Below the pieces are notes generated by a model. It did not search any database, was not told the origin of the DNA, and saw only the letters and a list, made by a program, of their open reading frames with translations. Shown here in pieces: positions 44,864-53,279 of a stretch of DNA of 64,000 bases. The stretch is taken from the NCBI GenBank assembly GCA_947449255.1, contig CANFQX010000001.1, positions 124,001-188,000 on the forward strand, given 5' to 3'. Position 1 is the stretch's first letter. Every line of letters begins with the position of its first letter. The translations under genes were made by a program, and so were the position numbers. Source of the stretch: Pseudobdellovibrionaceae bacterium. Its GTDB lineage: Bacteria > Bdellovibrionota > Bdellovibrionia > Bdellovibrionales > Bdellovibrionaceae.

Positions 44864-45745
44864 TTAATAACCTGGACTTTCGCCCGACTTAAGCCACAGA
44901 TAGTCGGCTCTGATCTCATTGCCAGCGGTGGGTTGTACTTCCAACTGTATTTCATCCAAGGTCATTCCTGAGGTATTTATGAGTGAAAAAGTCGTTACTG
45001 GCAAAGCTGGAGCACGGGCTCGAATTCGATCTGGCAATCCTCCTCCAAATTGAACATGAAAGTCGCCCACAATGATAACTAAAACCTGATCCCCATGTGA
45101 TTTGATATACTCAGTAGCGACCCATGCCATGGTGTCATCCCAAATGGATTGGGCCGTAAAATACCGTTCTCCGGCCTCCTTATTTGGAAAATGACTCCCC
45201 ATGTAATGAAAAAATCGATTTTTATAAGAATTTCGCCCTAAAGAAAAGACTGGCGGCAACAAACGCATTTCTAATTCTGTTAATGCACTCAGACCTAACT
45301 TACTCACTTTGCCTGTCAATGAACGAGGAGCATTGAGGGCCACGGTATGGGCTCCCTCATTGATCATAGGAAACAGGACCTGAGGTCGATAAAAATCATA
45401 CGAAAAGCCCGTCCATTGAATACGGCTAAGAAATTCTGCCTCGGGGACTTTTCCCTCTCGATAGTCTTCCAAAATAGCTTGATCGGTGTATGTAAAAAAC
45501 TCCATGCCCAAGGCCACGTTGAGACCTTTTTTTCTGAGTTGATTGAGGATGTCCAATTGTTGATTTTGATGAATCTGTAGGGCATGATTCTCACCAACAA
45601 TAAGGATGGACCCCGCTGATACGGAATCAAGAGACTGATCCAAGCTGACGGATTGGAGATCTCCCCCTTTAATTATGCCCTCAATTTGGGCATAAGTTTC
45701 CTCTGAAAAGAGAGCTAAGACAGCAAAAAGCACCACTAACTTCAT
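44864..45745 (-). CDS. ChaN-family (Tiki superfamily) exported protein
   Basis: 293 residues from ATG 45745, set by AAGGGGGG upstream and by the signal peptide MKLVVLFAVLALFSEETYA; a longer frame to 45850 lacks both. Family motifs: ILIVGENHALQIHQ (the conserved GExH), ALGMEFFTYTDQ, and VLVIIVGDFHVQFGGGLPDR near the end. The family includes Campylobacter ChaN, a haem-binding lipoprotein, and Tiki-like metalloproteases; the shared GExH and GxxH histidines are here. It has no lipobox. The role may be haem or iron handling, or peptide hydrolysis; I cannot decide. Confidence 0.8.
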   Translation of the reverse strand: MKLVVLFAVLALFSEETYAQIEGIIKGGDLQSVSLDQSLDSVSAGSILIVGENHALQIHQNQQLDILNQLRKKGLNVALGMEFFTYTDQAILEDYREGKVPEAEFLSRIQWTGFSYDFYRPQVLFPMINEGAHTVALNAPRSLTGKVSKLGLSALTELEMRLLPPVFSLGRNSYKNRFFHYMGSHFPNKEAGERYFTAQSIWDDTMAWVATEYIKSHGDQVLVIIVGDFHVQFGGGLPDRIRARAPALPVTTFSLINTSGMTLDEIQLEVQPTAGNEIRADYLWLKSGESPGY

Positions 45746-45921
45746 ATTCCCCCCTTTGAATTGAAATTGCCTATTGAAGTTTGATACTTCATTTGGTACT
45801 TTGTCACCCTTTGATAGGATATTGTCAGTTTTTAGTATTTCGCATAACAATGAACGACTCTATCTCTTATTTATGATGAACAAGCATCACAACGAAACTG
45901 TGATTTAGACAGGGGCATAAA

Positions 45922-46101
45922 ATGGCTAAGAAATCAGGAAGAATCATCATCACTCTCGAGTGCACAGAAGCTCGCGCTGAAGGCAAACCCGTATCTCGGT
46001 ACACAACTACAAAAAACAAAACCAAAACTCCAGGACGTCTTGAGAAGAAAAAATACAATCCAAATCTAATGCGCCATACGGTTCATAGAGAAACTAAGTA
46101 A
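45922..46101 (+). CDS. rpmG: 50S ribosomal protein L33, zinc-free form
   Basis: 59 residues, with AGGGG six bases before the ATG. The sequence [17 protein letters not shown] is followed by [23 protein letters not shown] and a HRETK ending, which is L33 without doubt. Zinc-binding L33 has two CxxC pairs; here only one Cys (in LECTEA) remains and the second pair is replaced by NPNL, so this is a C-minus protein that does not need zinc. There is a small insertion (AEGKPVS) before the RYTTTKNK motif. Its stop codon overlaps the dcd start by one base (TAATG), so the two are translated together. Confidence 0.95.
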   Translation: MAKKSGRIIITLECTEARAEGKPVSRYTTTKNKTKTPGRLEKKKYNPNLMRHTVHRETK

Positions 46102-46637
46102 TGATTCTTACGGATCAGAAAATTCTTGAATTCATGGAAGAGGGCTCCATCAAGGTTGACCCTTTTCACATGGAATGCCTAGGAACTAATTCTTATGATG
46201 TTCACCTAGGCAAAACTCTTGCAGTTTATGAAGAGAGAATTCTGGACGCAAAAAAGCATAACAAAATACGCACCTTTGAAATTCCTGAAGAGGGTTTCGT
46301 TCTCATGCAAGACACACTGTATTTGGGTGTCACCATGGAGTACACTGAAACTCTAAGGCATGTGCCTTTTCTAGAGGGCAAGTCGAGTGTAGGCCGCCTG
46401 GGAATAGACATCCACGCCACAGCAGGCAAAGGTGATGTTGGCTTCTGTAATTACTGGACTTTAGAGATCTCTGCAAAGCAACCTGTGAGGGTCTATGCAG
46501 GAATGCCGATCGGACAGCTGATTTACTTTGAAATCTCAGGCGACATTTTAACACCTTACAATGTTAAGCCCTCTGCAAAGTATAATGAAAAAAAACAACT
46601 TCCCGTTGAATCGATGATGTGGAAAAATTCCTTCTAA
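46101..46637 (+). CDS. dcd: dCTP deaminase
   Basis: 178 residues. It converts dCTP to dUTP and ammonia, feeding dTMP synthesis. Landmarks: NSYDVHLG (the GxNxxDxxLG region), FLEGKSSVGRLGIDIHATAG with the catalytic Arg, and WTLEISA with the catalytic Glu. The wording resembles the archaeal type that also hydrolyses dUTP (S-S-x-G-R-L-G, then T-A-G) more than E. coli Dcd (S-S-L-A-R-L-G, then T-A-H). Bifunctionality is an inference. The nucleotide genes maf and cdd lie far away at 62-63 kb, so this is not a clustered pathway. Confidence 0.93.
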   Translation: MILTDQKILEFMEEGSIKVDPFHMECLGTNSYDVHLGKTLAVYEERILDAKKHNKIRTFEIPEEGFVLMQDTLYLGVTMEYTETLRHVPFLEGKSSVGRLGIDIHATAGKGDVGFCNYWTLEISAKQPVRVYAGMPIGQLIYFEISGDILTPYNVKPSAKYNEKKQLPVESMMWKNSF

Positions 46638-46641
46638 AAAA

Positions 46642-46676
46642 AACTCAAGGTAAGAAAAAACTGCCCACCTTGAGTT
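46642..46676 (-). terminator. Rho-independent terminator for the module 2 lipoprotein
   Basis: AACTCAAGGT (46642-46651) and ACCTTGAGTT (46667-46676) form a perfect 10-bp stem. On the minus strand it is followed by a run of T (the A run at 46636-46643), the standard intrinsic form. On the plus strand it can also end the dcd transcript, but the following T run is poor. Confidence 0.8.
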
Positions 46677-46701
46677 CTATAATTTTCCAAAATAATTTCT
46701 A

Positions 46702-49700
46702 CTATTCAGAATGATGATTATATTTAAAATTCAATATTTCGGCAATGGCAACTTTCGCAGTCTTGTCTGCAACATAGCCTAGGACCTTCGCTAGCGAGCT
46801 TCTGTCTGCCCATACATCAAGTTCCTCTGGAGTTTTACCCTTCCACTTAAAGTAAAAAACTACCTTTTCTTTGGAGGTTTCTGGAGGTTTTCCGTAAACA
46901 AGCATAAAGCAGAAAATGGCTGGCAAATCTTTTTCATTCAGGGAGCCATTCTCAATGTCTTCTTTAGCAAACTCCAACAAAAGGCCCTTAAATAAAGAAT
47001 AAGCTCTCAGTGCTTCTGCTGTGGTAATTGCCCCATCCTTATTTTTATCAAATCGTGCCATCAGCATTTCAATATACTGAACAACATGAGGAGCCATGCT
47101 CAGATCTCCCCATCTCACCATTTTCTGAGAGTTAAATACATAGCCAGAGGCCTTAAAGACATTCATCATAAATGCATCAAGCTCATCATTAGTCTTAGCC
47201 GTTTTTAGAAATTTTAAAAATTCTGGTGTGGCCTGCATTTGTGTTGAAAATGCTTTTTTATAAGATTGAATGGCACAATCTAATTTTACAAGTGTTTCAT
47301 CTTTTGGATCTTTCACATTACCCAGGCAGTCAGCAGATAAATCCACTTTTAAACTCGAATTAATATTCAATCCAGAAACAATCATTCCAATCAAATCCGT
47401 CAACTCGGGATATGAAGCAAACTGATCCCCATTTCCATGGGGAGTAAATAAATTGGAATCCCTAAAGCGGGACTCACCAAAAGCATTGTCTCTTTCCTCG
47501 AGCCACCCTAATCCAACAAAAACGCTCTTAAGATTAACAAAATTGTCTTGAACCTCAGAAAGACTAAGCCCGATATATTTATTGATTCTGGTCAAATCTT
47601 TAGCAAACGAGCGAATTGCCAGCCTGGACATGGCCCGTGATAGATTCAGCTGCTTCAAACTTTCACTGTTATAAAATTGCTCGAACTGATTTGTAATAAC
47701 CAAGCGGCCTTGTGAATCAAAAGTTATTGGAACCTGACTTGAAATGGACAATATCAATTCCTTTAGGCCCTCATCTAAGAAGACAGAATGACCCAGAGCC
47801 GTTGTTTCATTGCGAATGATTGCCAAAATAGTTTTGGCAGACATACCCTCCCCAGGGCCCCACTTCTGTGATATTTTTGCGATAAATCTTTCTGTATCCA
47901 GCCAAACTTGAAACTCTCGACGAAAGACTTCGACAGAGTCCACGGTCAATCCATTGGGTTCAAGGCCACCAATTCGATCTTCAGGACTTAAAATGATATT
48001 ATTAACAAAAACTTTGATGATCTTGTTGGCGGATTGTTGATCAATTCCCTCAGGCAATAACTTCAGCTTAATAAGATCATAGGCAATAATTGCAAGCTCA
48101 TCACTTGAAATTTTGAAACCATTTTTAAGCTTCAAAACATCACTTAAAATATTCAGAGCCTGATTGCTTGCAAAAGATACATGAGCCAACTTTTCTGACT
48201 GGGTTAAATTCTTTGGTTCAACAAAATAGTGAAAATAAAGATAATCAGTGTACAACCTTGAGCCTAAGCTAAATAAATTCACCCAGTGGCTCTTATTCAA
48301 AGTTGAACTCGCACCTCCAAGACTCACCCACTTCAAATCAATAGCAAAATTTATATATTTTTCTAGTAATTTAAATACAGATCCATCAGGATTTCTTGGA
48401 GGATAGAGCCGCTCAAATTCCTTAGCTAACTGCACAAGATCACGCATATCATAGGAGCCCTCAATGAGACTGCCTAGCTCATGAGCTGTGGCCTCTAAAG
48501 TGTATTGAGACTCCATAAAAAACTCTTGAGCCTCATCAGCACTATAAATACCTGGGTCCCACTCTTTACAATAAATCGACCAATAGGGCATGAATCTTTC
48601 AACTAAGGATTTTAAGCGCGTCACTTTTAATCGTGCTGTGTTAAAATCATTTGCAGTGAAGGAGTCTTGATCTCCACCAAACAGGAGTGTTTTCATTTTC
48701 ATGACTTCGTCCAAAAGCTCCTCAGAAACCTTAAACTCAGCCCAATTCGCAGAAAGGGTCGAAAGCAGCTCAAAGACTTCTGCCCGGGAAACCACACCTT
48801 CTGACTTACCTGCTGTTAAATCTTCAAAGACGGATAACAAATCTTCCACTGTCCTTGAAATATAGGCCAACCGATAACTGACACCTTCTTCATCTGTGGA
48901 TTTAATGAAATAGTAAAAGCGCAGATATTGCACATAACCGCGAGATCCCAATACACCAAAGCGACTCCACTCTTGGGGCGCCACGATATTGCCATCACCA
49001 CCTGCCAAGGCTTTTTTCATTTTTTTTGCAACTGGTAAATACTTTGAAATGGTTTTATTTATTTCCCACTCTTCACCAAAAAATTTGTCTATCTCTTCAA
49101 TCAATGATGCAAAATCATTGAGCGCATAGGTCTGTCCATTGCGCTGAAAAATGGCAGCCAAACCTTTAGCAGCTTTCTGAATAGCCAAGTTGGACTCTTC
49201 AAAATAGTCCATATCTGCGTGACTCTGTTGATCTGGATCAACAGTCCAATTCATTGTGACGACCTTCATATAGGGATTTAAGTCAATACTTAAGTCCCTC
49301 AAAAGAGCGAAGACATTGACACTGTCATCCAGCTCTTTACGAGTGATATATTCGCGACTCCCGCCCACAAGAAGCTGTTTTATTTTCATGAATTCAGCTT
49401 GAAGTCCGGGAGCTATGATAACATTCTTTTTTTTATCAAAGAAATTCTTCTCAAGAAAAGTAGCTAATTCCTGTGAGGTGTAGCGATCAGCCTCATTTCC
49501 GCGGACATTCTTTTTAAATTGAAATACGGCGGTATCGACACAATCCCAAAGTGCCCTCAGCTCCTTGGTTTTCCCTTTTCCCTTAAGATAATCTTTTATC
49601 ATTGGCGTAGTGGTCGATAGACATTCTGCCCCAGAAAAGCCATAGGCATTATTCGGGGGTGCTGATTCGCCCAAATGGGCGCCACAACCGATTAAAAAGC

Positions 49701-49758
49701 TCATTGCAAAAAACGACAGAAAAGAAATTAAGAGATACGATTTGAACTTAAAACACAT
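46702..49758 (-). CDS. Large EF-hand lipoprotein, module 2
   Basis: 1018 residues. The signal MCFKFKSYLLISFLSFFAMS ends in lipobox FLIGC. A canonical EF-hand loop DKNKDGAITTAE lies at residues 904-915. Upstream are EF-like or degenerate loops: GNGDQFASYPE, MKIKQLLVGGSREYITRKE (about 124-142), LAGGDGNIVAPQE, AGKSEGVVSRAE and KTLLFGGDQDSFTAND, so the protein looks like a chain of EF-hand-type pairs joined by helices. It is paralogous to the 769-residue lipoprotein of module 1, with about 250 extra residues in the middle. Its ATG overlaps the upstream barrel stop by 11 bp, just as in module 1. A calcium-binding outer-membrane component is likely; function unknown. Confidence 0.82.
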   Translation of the reverse strand: MCFKFKSYLLISFLSFFAMSFLIGCGAHLGESAPPNNAYGFSGAECLSTTTPMIKDYLKGKGKTKELRALWDCVDTAVFQFKKNVRGNEADRYTSQELATFLEKNFFDKKKNVIIAPGLQAEFMKIKQLLVGGSREYITRKELDDSVNVFALLRDLSIDLNPYMKVVTMNWTVDPDQQSHADMDYFEESNLAIQKAAKGLAAIFQRNGQTYALNDFASLIEEIDKFFGEEWEINKTISKYLPVAKKMKKALAGGDGNIVAPQEWSRFGVLGSRGYVQYLRFYYFIKSTDEEGVSYRLAYISRTVEDLLSVFEDLTAGKSEGVVSRAEVFELLSTLSANWAEFKVSEELLDEVMKMKTLLFGGDQDSFTANDFNTARLKVTRLKSLVERFMPYWSIYCKEWDPGIYSADEAQEFFMESQYTLEATAHELGSLIEGSYDMRDLVQLAKEFERLYPPRNPDGSVFKLLEKYINFAIDLKWVSLGGASSTLNKSHWVNLFSLGSRLYTDYLYFHYFVEPKNLTQSEKLAHVSFASNQALNILSDVLKLKNGFKISSDELAIIAYDLIKLKLLPEGIDQQSANKIIKVFVNNIILSPEDRIGGLEPNGLTVDSVEVFRREFQVWLDTERFIAKISQKWGPGEGMSAKTILAIIRNETTALGHSVFLDEGLKELILSISSQVPITFDSQGRLVITNQFEQFYNSESLKQLNLSRAMSRLAIRSFAKDLTRINKYIGLSLSEVQDNFVNLKSVFVGLGWLEERDNAFGESRFRDSNLFTPHGNGDQFASYPELTDLIGMIVSGLNINSSLKVDLSADCLGNVKDPKDETLVKLDCAIQSYKKAFSTQMQATPEFLKFLKTAKTNDELDAFMMNVFKASGYVFNSQKMVRWGDLSMAPHVVQYIEMLMARFDKNKDGAITTAEALRAYSLFKGLLLEFAKEDIENGSLNEKDLPAIFCFMLVYGKPPETSKEKVVFYFKWKGKTPEELDVWADRSSLAKVLGYVADKTAKVAIAEILNFKYNHHSE

Positions 49759-51187
49759 GAGTCATGCCCCCGTATACGCGGTCGTTGGCACGAAACTCAT
49801 TCAGAAATGCAGATTTGTTATAATTTTCATCCTGCACACCGAGGACATCTCCGCCCAATACAAGTGTCCATTTTGGGTATGGATAAAACTGAATTTCAGT
49901 TTTGAGCAAAGATCCTCTTTGTATATAATCATATATATATTGAATGCTGGTTTTTACAGGCCGATGTTGAATTGTTCCTAAAAGTCCTTCGATTTTGATT
50001 TGTGCCGCATCAGTAAATTTCATTCGTGAATCAAACATCGTGAAGGAATCAGGATTGCCATTGCTTGTGATATCTTGGATATCACCGCCAATCGCTTTGA
50101 TCGTCTCTAATTGCAGATCAACTGGAATTTGAAAAATATTTGACAAGGAAAAATCAATTGCGGTAGCAAAGACCTGAATTGGATTTAACTTCTGTATCGA
50201 CATGTCCTCAGCGGGCGATTTAGCAATTGGATCATCTTGTAAATAAGAAATGGACGCCTTCATTTTTTTAAATGTATATCCCATATCGAGCGAGCCAATT
50301 TTGTGCTGAGTCAGCTTTGGCGTCACGGTAACATCAATCTTATCACTTGAAACAGATTTATACGCGGCTCTCTGAAGTATCAATTCATTCACAGGTAAAT
50401 ATCCTGCTGAAAACACAATCCACGGGCCGTGTTCTTTCTGACCAAAACGGCTCATGAAGGCCACGCCACCATTTTTAATGATTTCAAGTTGATCTGGGAC
50501 ATTCAACTTGTATGAAATGATATTGATATTGCTGTTAAAATCATAATTCCGAGACGGAGGACGATACCACCTTGTGTCTGCAGCCAAACCTCCCTTATCT
50601 TCCCTGACATCAGGACCCAAGTTGGGGATATTGATGGTGGTTCCAAAAAGTAGAACTTCCCATCCTGCTCTTTCGTATTCTAGGAAAAGTCCCGTCAGGC
50701 CTGCCTGCTCAGGACGAAGTGCATCCATTGTATACACGGACTGCCACAGGCCGAGATTCCAACGACGATCGACCTCACTCCATTCTTTTTTCTTTCGTCC
50801 GAGGCTAACCTTGGCAGGGCTGCCGTGAGTTTCCATAAAGGCCTCATGAACCATCACATGAGATTGCCCCTTGGTAAAAAAAGTTCCCGCAGAAGTGTCC
50901 GTAAAAAAATTAAACCAGGAAGTTTCTTTTGTGAGATTAATACGAGTGGAGAGCAACTGACTGTGAGTCAAATCCGGAACTTCAGGAAGAGCCGTCAAAT
51001 ATTGCATCTCCTCGACACGGATCTGCCCATGAAAATCAACAGATTTTGAAGGAGATGTTTCAAAGCTATTTTGGATGACACTCTTCACTTGATCAAATTG
51101 CGCCACTGATCGTGTGGATTCAATTTTAGAATCTGGTGTCATGGATATGCCCGCAAGCACACCCGCAAGATAAGTTCGACCTCTCAC
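49748..51187 (-). CDS. Outer-membrane beta-barrel protein, module 2
   Basis: 479 residues from a GTG start preceded by AGAGG. The signal segment (MRGRTYLAGVLAGISM) is short and weak, so the real start may differ. The segment GRKKKEWSEVDRRWNLGLW-S-Y and then RPEQAGLTGLF identifies it as the paralogue of the module 1 barrel at 14532-15920. The remaining chain is beta-rich and ends MTHVF. Its last codons contain the start of the EF-hand lipoprotein. The 305-bp region upstream (51188-51493) separates it from a divergent gene and should hold its promoter. Confidence 0.75.
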   Translation of the reverse strand: MRGRTYLAGVLAGISMTPDSKIESTRSVAQFDQVKSVIQNSFETSPSKSVDFHGQIRVEEMQYLTALPEVPDLTHSQLLSTRINLTKETSWFNFFTDTSAGTFFTKGQSHVMVHEAFMETHGSPAKVSLGRKKKEWSEVDRRWNLGLWQSVYTMDALRPEQAGLTGLFLEYERAGWEVLLFGTTINIPNLGPDVREDKGGLAADTRWYRPPSRNYDFNSNINIISYKLNVPDQLEIIKNGGVAFMSRFGQKEHGPWIVFSAGYLPVNELILQRAAYKSVSSDKIDVTVTPKLTQHKIGSLDMGYTFKKMKASISYLQDDPIAKSPAEDMSIQKLNPIQVFATAIDFSLSNIFQIPVDLQLETIKAIGGDIQDITSNGNPDSFTMFDSRMKFTDAAQIKIEGLLGTIQHRPVKTSIQYIYDYIQRGSLLKTEIQFYPYPKWTLVLGGDVLGVQDENYNKSAFLNEFRANDRVYGGMTHVF

Positions 51188-51493
51188 AAATCCTCTACCT
51201 TCGTTGTTTGGGGGACAGAAAATAGGATAACCAGAGAGGAGTCAACGGGACCCCGTGTCCAATACCCGTCAGATACAATACAATCGTTTTAAAACAAAAA
51301 CACGATCGCTAATTGAAAAAATTTCTCTAAAAAAAAACGTCGTAATTTCAACAACTTGAATAGTGACAAGGGACGCCACAAAAAAACACAAAACTCCTCT
51401 GCAATGCAGCGAAATATTTCCAATGTTTGCACCAAGCCCTGAGCACCCTTAGACTTTCAACAGCGTTCGTAAAATCAATGAAGGGGCAAAACA
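51188..51493. other. Divergent intergenic region
   Basis: 306 bp between the module 2 barrel start and the DUF1338 gene. I see no open frame with a ribosome site, no tRNA, no hairpin with a T run and no recognisable operator. It is A-rich in its middle (for example 51310-51345). GAAGGGG at 51480-51486 is the ribosome site of the following gene. Divergent promoters are expected here but none is clear enough to call. Confidence 0.6.
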
Positions 51494-52297
51494 ATGATTC
51501 AGCTGGAAAATCTTTTAGTGCAAATGTGGGCAGATTATTGCAAAATCAATCCTGAAGCTAAGCGCGTCTTTGACGTCCTGACCGCCGAAGGGGAACAGAT
51601 CCTCAATGATCACATTGCCTTGCGCACTTTCAATCACCCTCGCCTGGGAATTTCTTCGCTTTCAAAGCACTTCATGGACCTGGGCTATGAAATCGCTGAT
51701 CAAGAATACGTCTTCACTGAAAAAAAACTTTTTGCTAAACATTTTATGCCCCCCAATGAAAGCCTTCCTAAAATATTCATCAGTGAACTTGAACTTGAAA
51801 AAGTTTCTCCCTTTGTTCGAGAGTCCGTCAATAAACTCATCGACCAATTAGATTCATCCGTGATTGAAAGCGCAAGCTTTGCCATGTCAGGCCGACCTTG
51901 GGATCTCAGCTATGAACTTTATTCTCAATTAGCAAAGGAAAGTGAATATGCTTCTTGGGTTGCAGCCTTCGGCTTTAGACCCAATCACTTCACAGTCAGC
52001 ATCAACAATTTGAAAAAATATTCAGACATTAAGACTTTAAATTCATTTTTAAAATCAAAGGGATTTATTCTGAATTCATTCGGTGGAGAAATCAAAGGAA
52101 CACCTGAAGAGCACTTAGAGCAAAGCTCCACAATGGCTTCAGAAATTGCCGTGAGTTTCAGTGATGGAACCCATAAAATTCCAGGCTGCTACTATGAATT
52201 TGCAAAGCGCTACCCACAAGCTGACGGTAAACTTTATCAAGGATTTATAGCCAAATCTGCTGACAAAATTTTTGAAAGCACAAATCAACTCAAATAA
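51494..52297 (+). CDS. DUF1338 protein, 2-oxoadipate dioxygenase/decarboxylase (HglS) family
   Basis: 267 residues, with GAAGGGG upstream. Members are iron-dependent enzymes; HglS of Pseudomonas turns 2-oxoadipate into 2-hydroxyglutarate in lysine breakdown. The iron ligands are visible: His in NDHIALRTF, His in RPNHFTVSI, and Glu in CYYEFAKRY. The ending KLYQGFIAKSADKIFEST is characteristic. It is shorter than the 450-residue HglS/YdcJ type and matches the short family branch seen in many bacteria. No lysine catabolism genes are adjacent, so the substrate is open. Confidence 0.8.
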   Translation: MIQLENLLVQMWADYCKINPEAKRVFDVLTAEGEQILNDHIALRTFNHPRLGISSLSKHFMDLGYEIADQEYVFTEKKLFAKHFMPPNESLPKIFISELELEKVSPFVRESVNKLIDQLDSSVIESASFAMSGRPWDLSYELYSQLAKESEYASWVAAFGFRPNHFTVSINNLKKYSDIKTLNSFLKSKGFILNSFGGEIKGTPEEHLEQSSTMASEIAVSFSDGTHKIPGCYYEFAKRYPQADGKLYQGFIAKSADKIFESTNQLK

Positions 52298-52321
52298 ATA
52301 ACCTCATAAAATTAACTTTGG

Positions 52322-52346
52322 CCTCAAGCGCACGATGCGCTTGAGG
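52322..52346. terminator. Strong hairpin between convergent genes
   Basis: CCTCAAGCGC (52322-52331), loop ACGAT, GCGCTTGAGG (52337-52346) is a perfect 10-bp GC-rich stem located after the DUF1338 stop and before the HD-GYP stop. No T run follows on either strand, so it may act with Rho or protect 3' ends. Confidence 0.55.
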
Positions 52347-52471
52347 AAGGCCGCACAGGATGGCCATAGGATCGAACACCCAAGAGCAGCTGCAAAAAAC
52401 CACTTAAAAATTTAAAGCACTATTTTGCAAGAGTTTTTGATAAGTTTTAAAAACGACTTTTAAAGAATAAT

Positions 52472-53125
52472 TTAGGCCACTTTTTTAATGATATAATTAA
52501 AAGTATCTTGGTCGGATTCTTGAGTTTTCCAGTTCTTGTGAGTTTCTAAAAAAATTTTAGCCAACTGCGAATCAAACTGCGTTCCCGAGCACCGCTTAAT
52601 TTCTGCATAGACAACATCATCAGGCATACCCTGGCGATAAGAACGTGTAAAGGACATGGCGTCGTAAGTGTCGACAACTAAAACCACCCTAGCTAGAAGG
52701 GGAATCTCATCGCCTATTTTCTTATCTGGATATCCGGCTCCGTCATACCGTTCATGATGTCCCCGAATTGAAGGCAAAATTTGTTTTACAAAGTCATGAA
52801 AAGCTAAAGGTTGAATAATATTTTCACTCATTTCAGGATGGGTCTTCATGATCTCAAATTCATCCAGATCCAGGCGCCCAGGCTTTGTGATGATTGATTG
52901 AGCGATGCCTATTTTTCCAATGTCATGGAATAGACCAGCAAATTCTGCCAACTTTTGTTCATAGGGATTTAAGCCAGCATCACGAGCTAGCTTGCGTGAA
53001 AATTCAGCGACCCGACAGCAATGAGCATAGGTGGAGGGATCTACCAGTTTAAAGGCCTGCATCAGAGATTGAGCGGACTCATAAATCCAATCTGGAATAT
53101 CACCCCATTGTGAACTCACCGGCAC
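52472..53125 (-). CDS. HD-GYP domain c-di-GMP phosphodiesterase
   Basis: 217 residues from a GTG start. The whole protein is one HD-GYP domain: His67-Asp68 in GLFHDIGKIGI, then RGHHERYDGAGYPD (His123, His124 and the GYP triad at 131-133), and the ending VVLVVDTYDAM. All metal and substrate residues are present, so it should degrade cyclic di-GMP. There is no receiver or sensor domain, so control must come from partners or expression. A 10-bp tandem repeat lies in its upstream region. Confidence 0.9.
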   Translation of the reverse strand: MPVSSQWGDIPDWIYESAQSLMQAFKLVDPSTYAHCCRVAEFSRKLARDAGLNPYEQKLAEFAGLFHDIGKIGIAQSIITKPGRLDLDEFEIMKTHPEMSENIIQPLAFHDFVKQILPSIRGHHERYDGAGYPDKKIGDEIPLLARVVLVVDTYDAMSFTRSYRQGMPDDVVYAEIKRCSGTQFDSQLAKIFLETHKNWKTQESDQDTFNYIIKKVA

Positions 53126-53180
53126 CCCATTTCTTTCCGTACTCTCTTTCGGCTTTTTCCCGCACCAACATAAGCATAAG

Positions 53181-53200
53181 TTGTTTAAATTTGTTTAAAT
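53181..53200. repeat. Exact 10-bp tandem repeat upstream of the HD-GYP gene
   Basis: TTGTTTAAAT is present twice in a row at 53181-53190 and 53191-53200. It lies about 55-75 bp upstream of the HD-GYP start on that gene's strand, the right distance for an operator or an A/T-rich promoter element. Confidence 0.7.
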
Positions 53201-53279
53201 TTATTATCTCTATTCACTTTTCCAGCATTTTTTTAAGGACTTTAATCTCAATTTGAGATTTGTTTTTTAGAATTCGCAC

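Noticed and set aside
53244-53260. Hairpin AATCTCA-ATT-TGAGATT followed by a T run on the plus strand
   Set aside because: It looks like a terminator, but both neighbouring genes are on the minus strand and none is transcribed toward it, so I did not list it.
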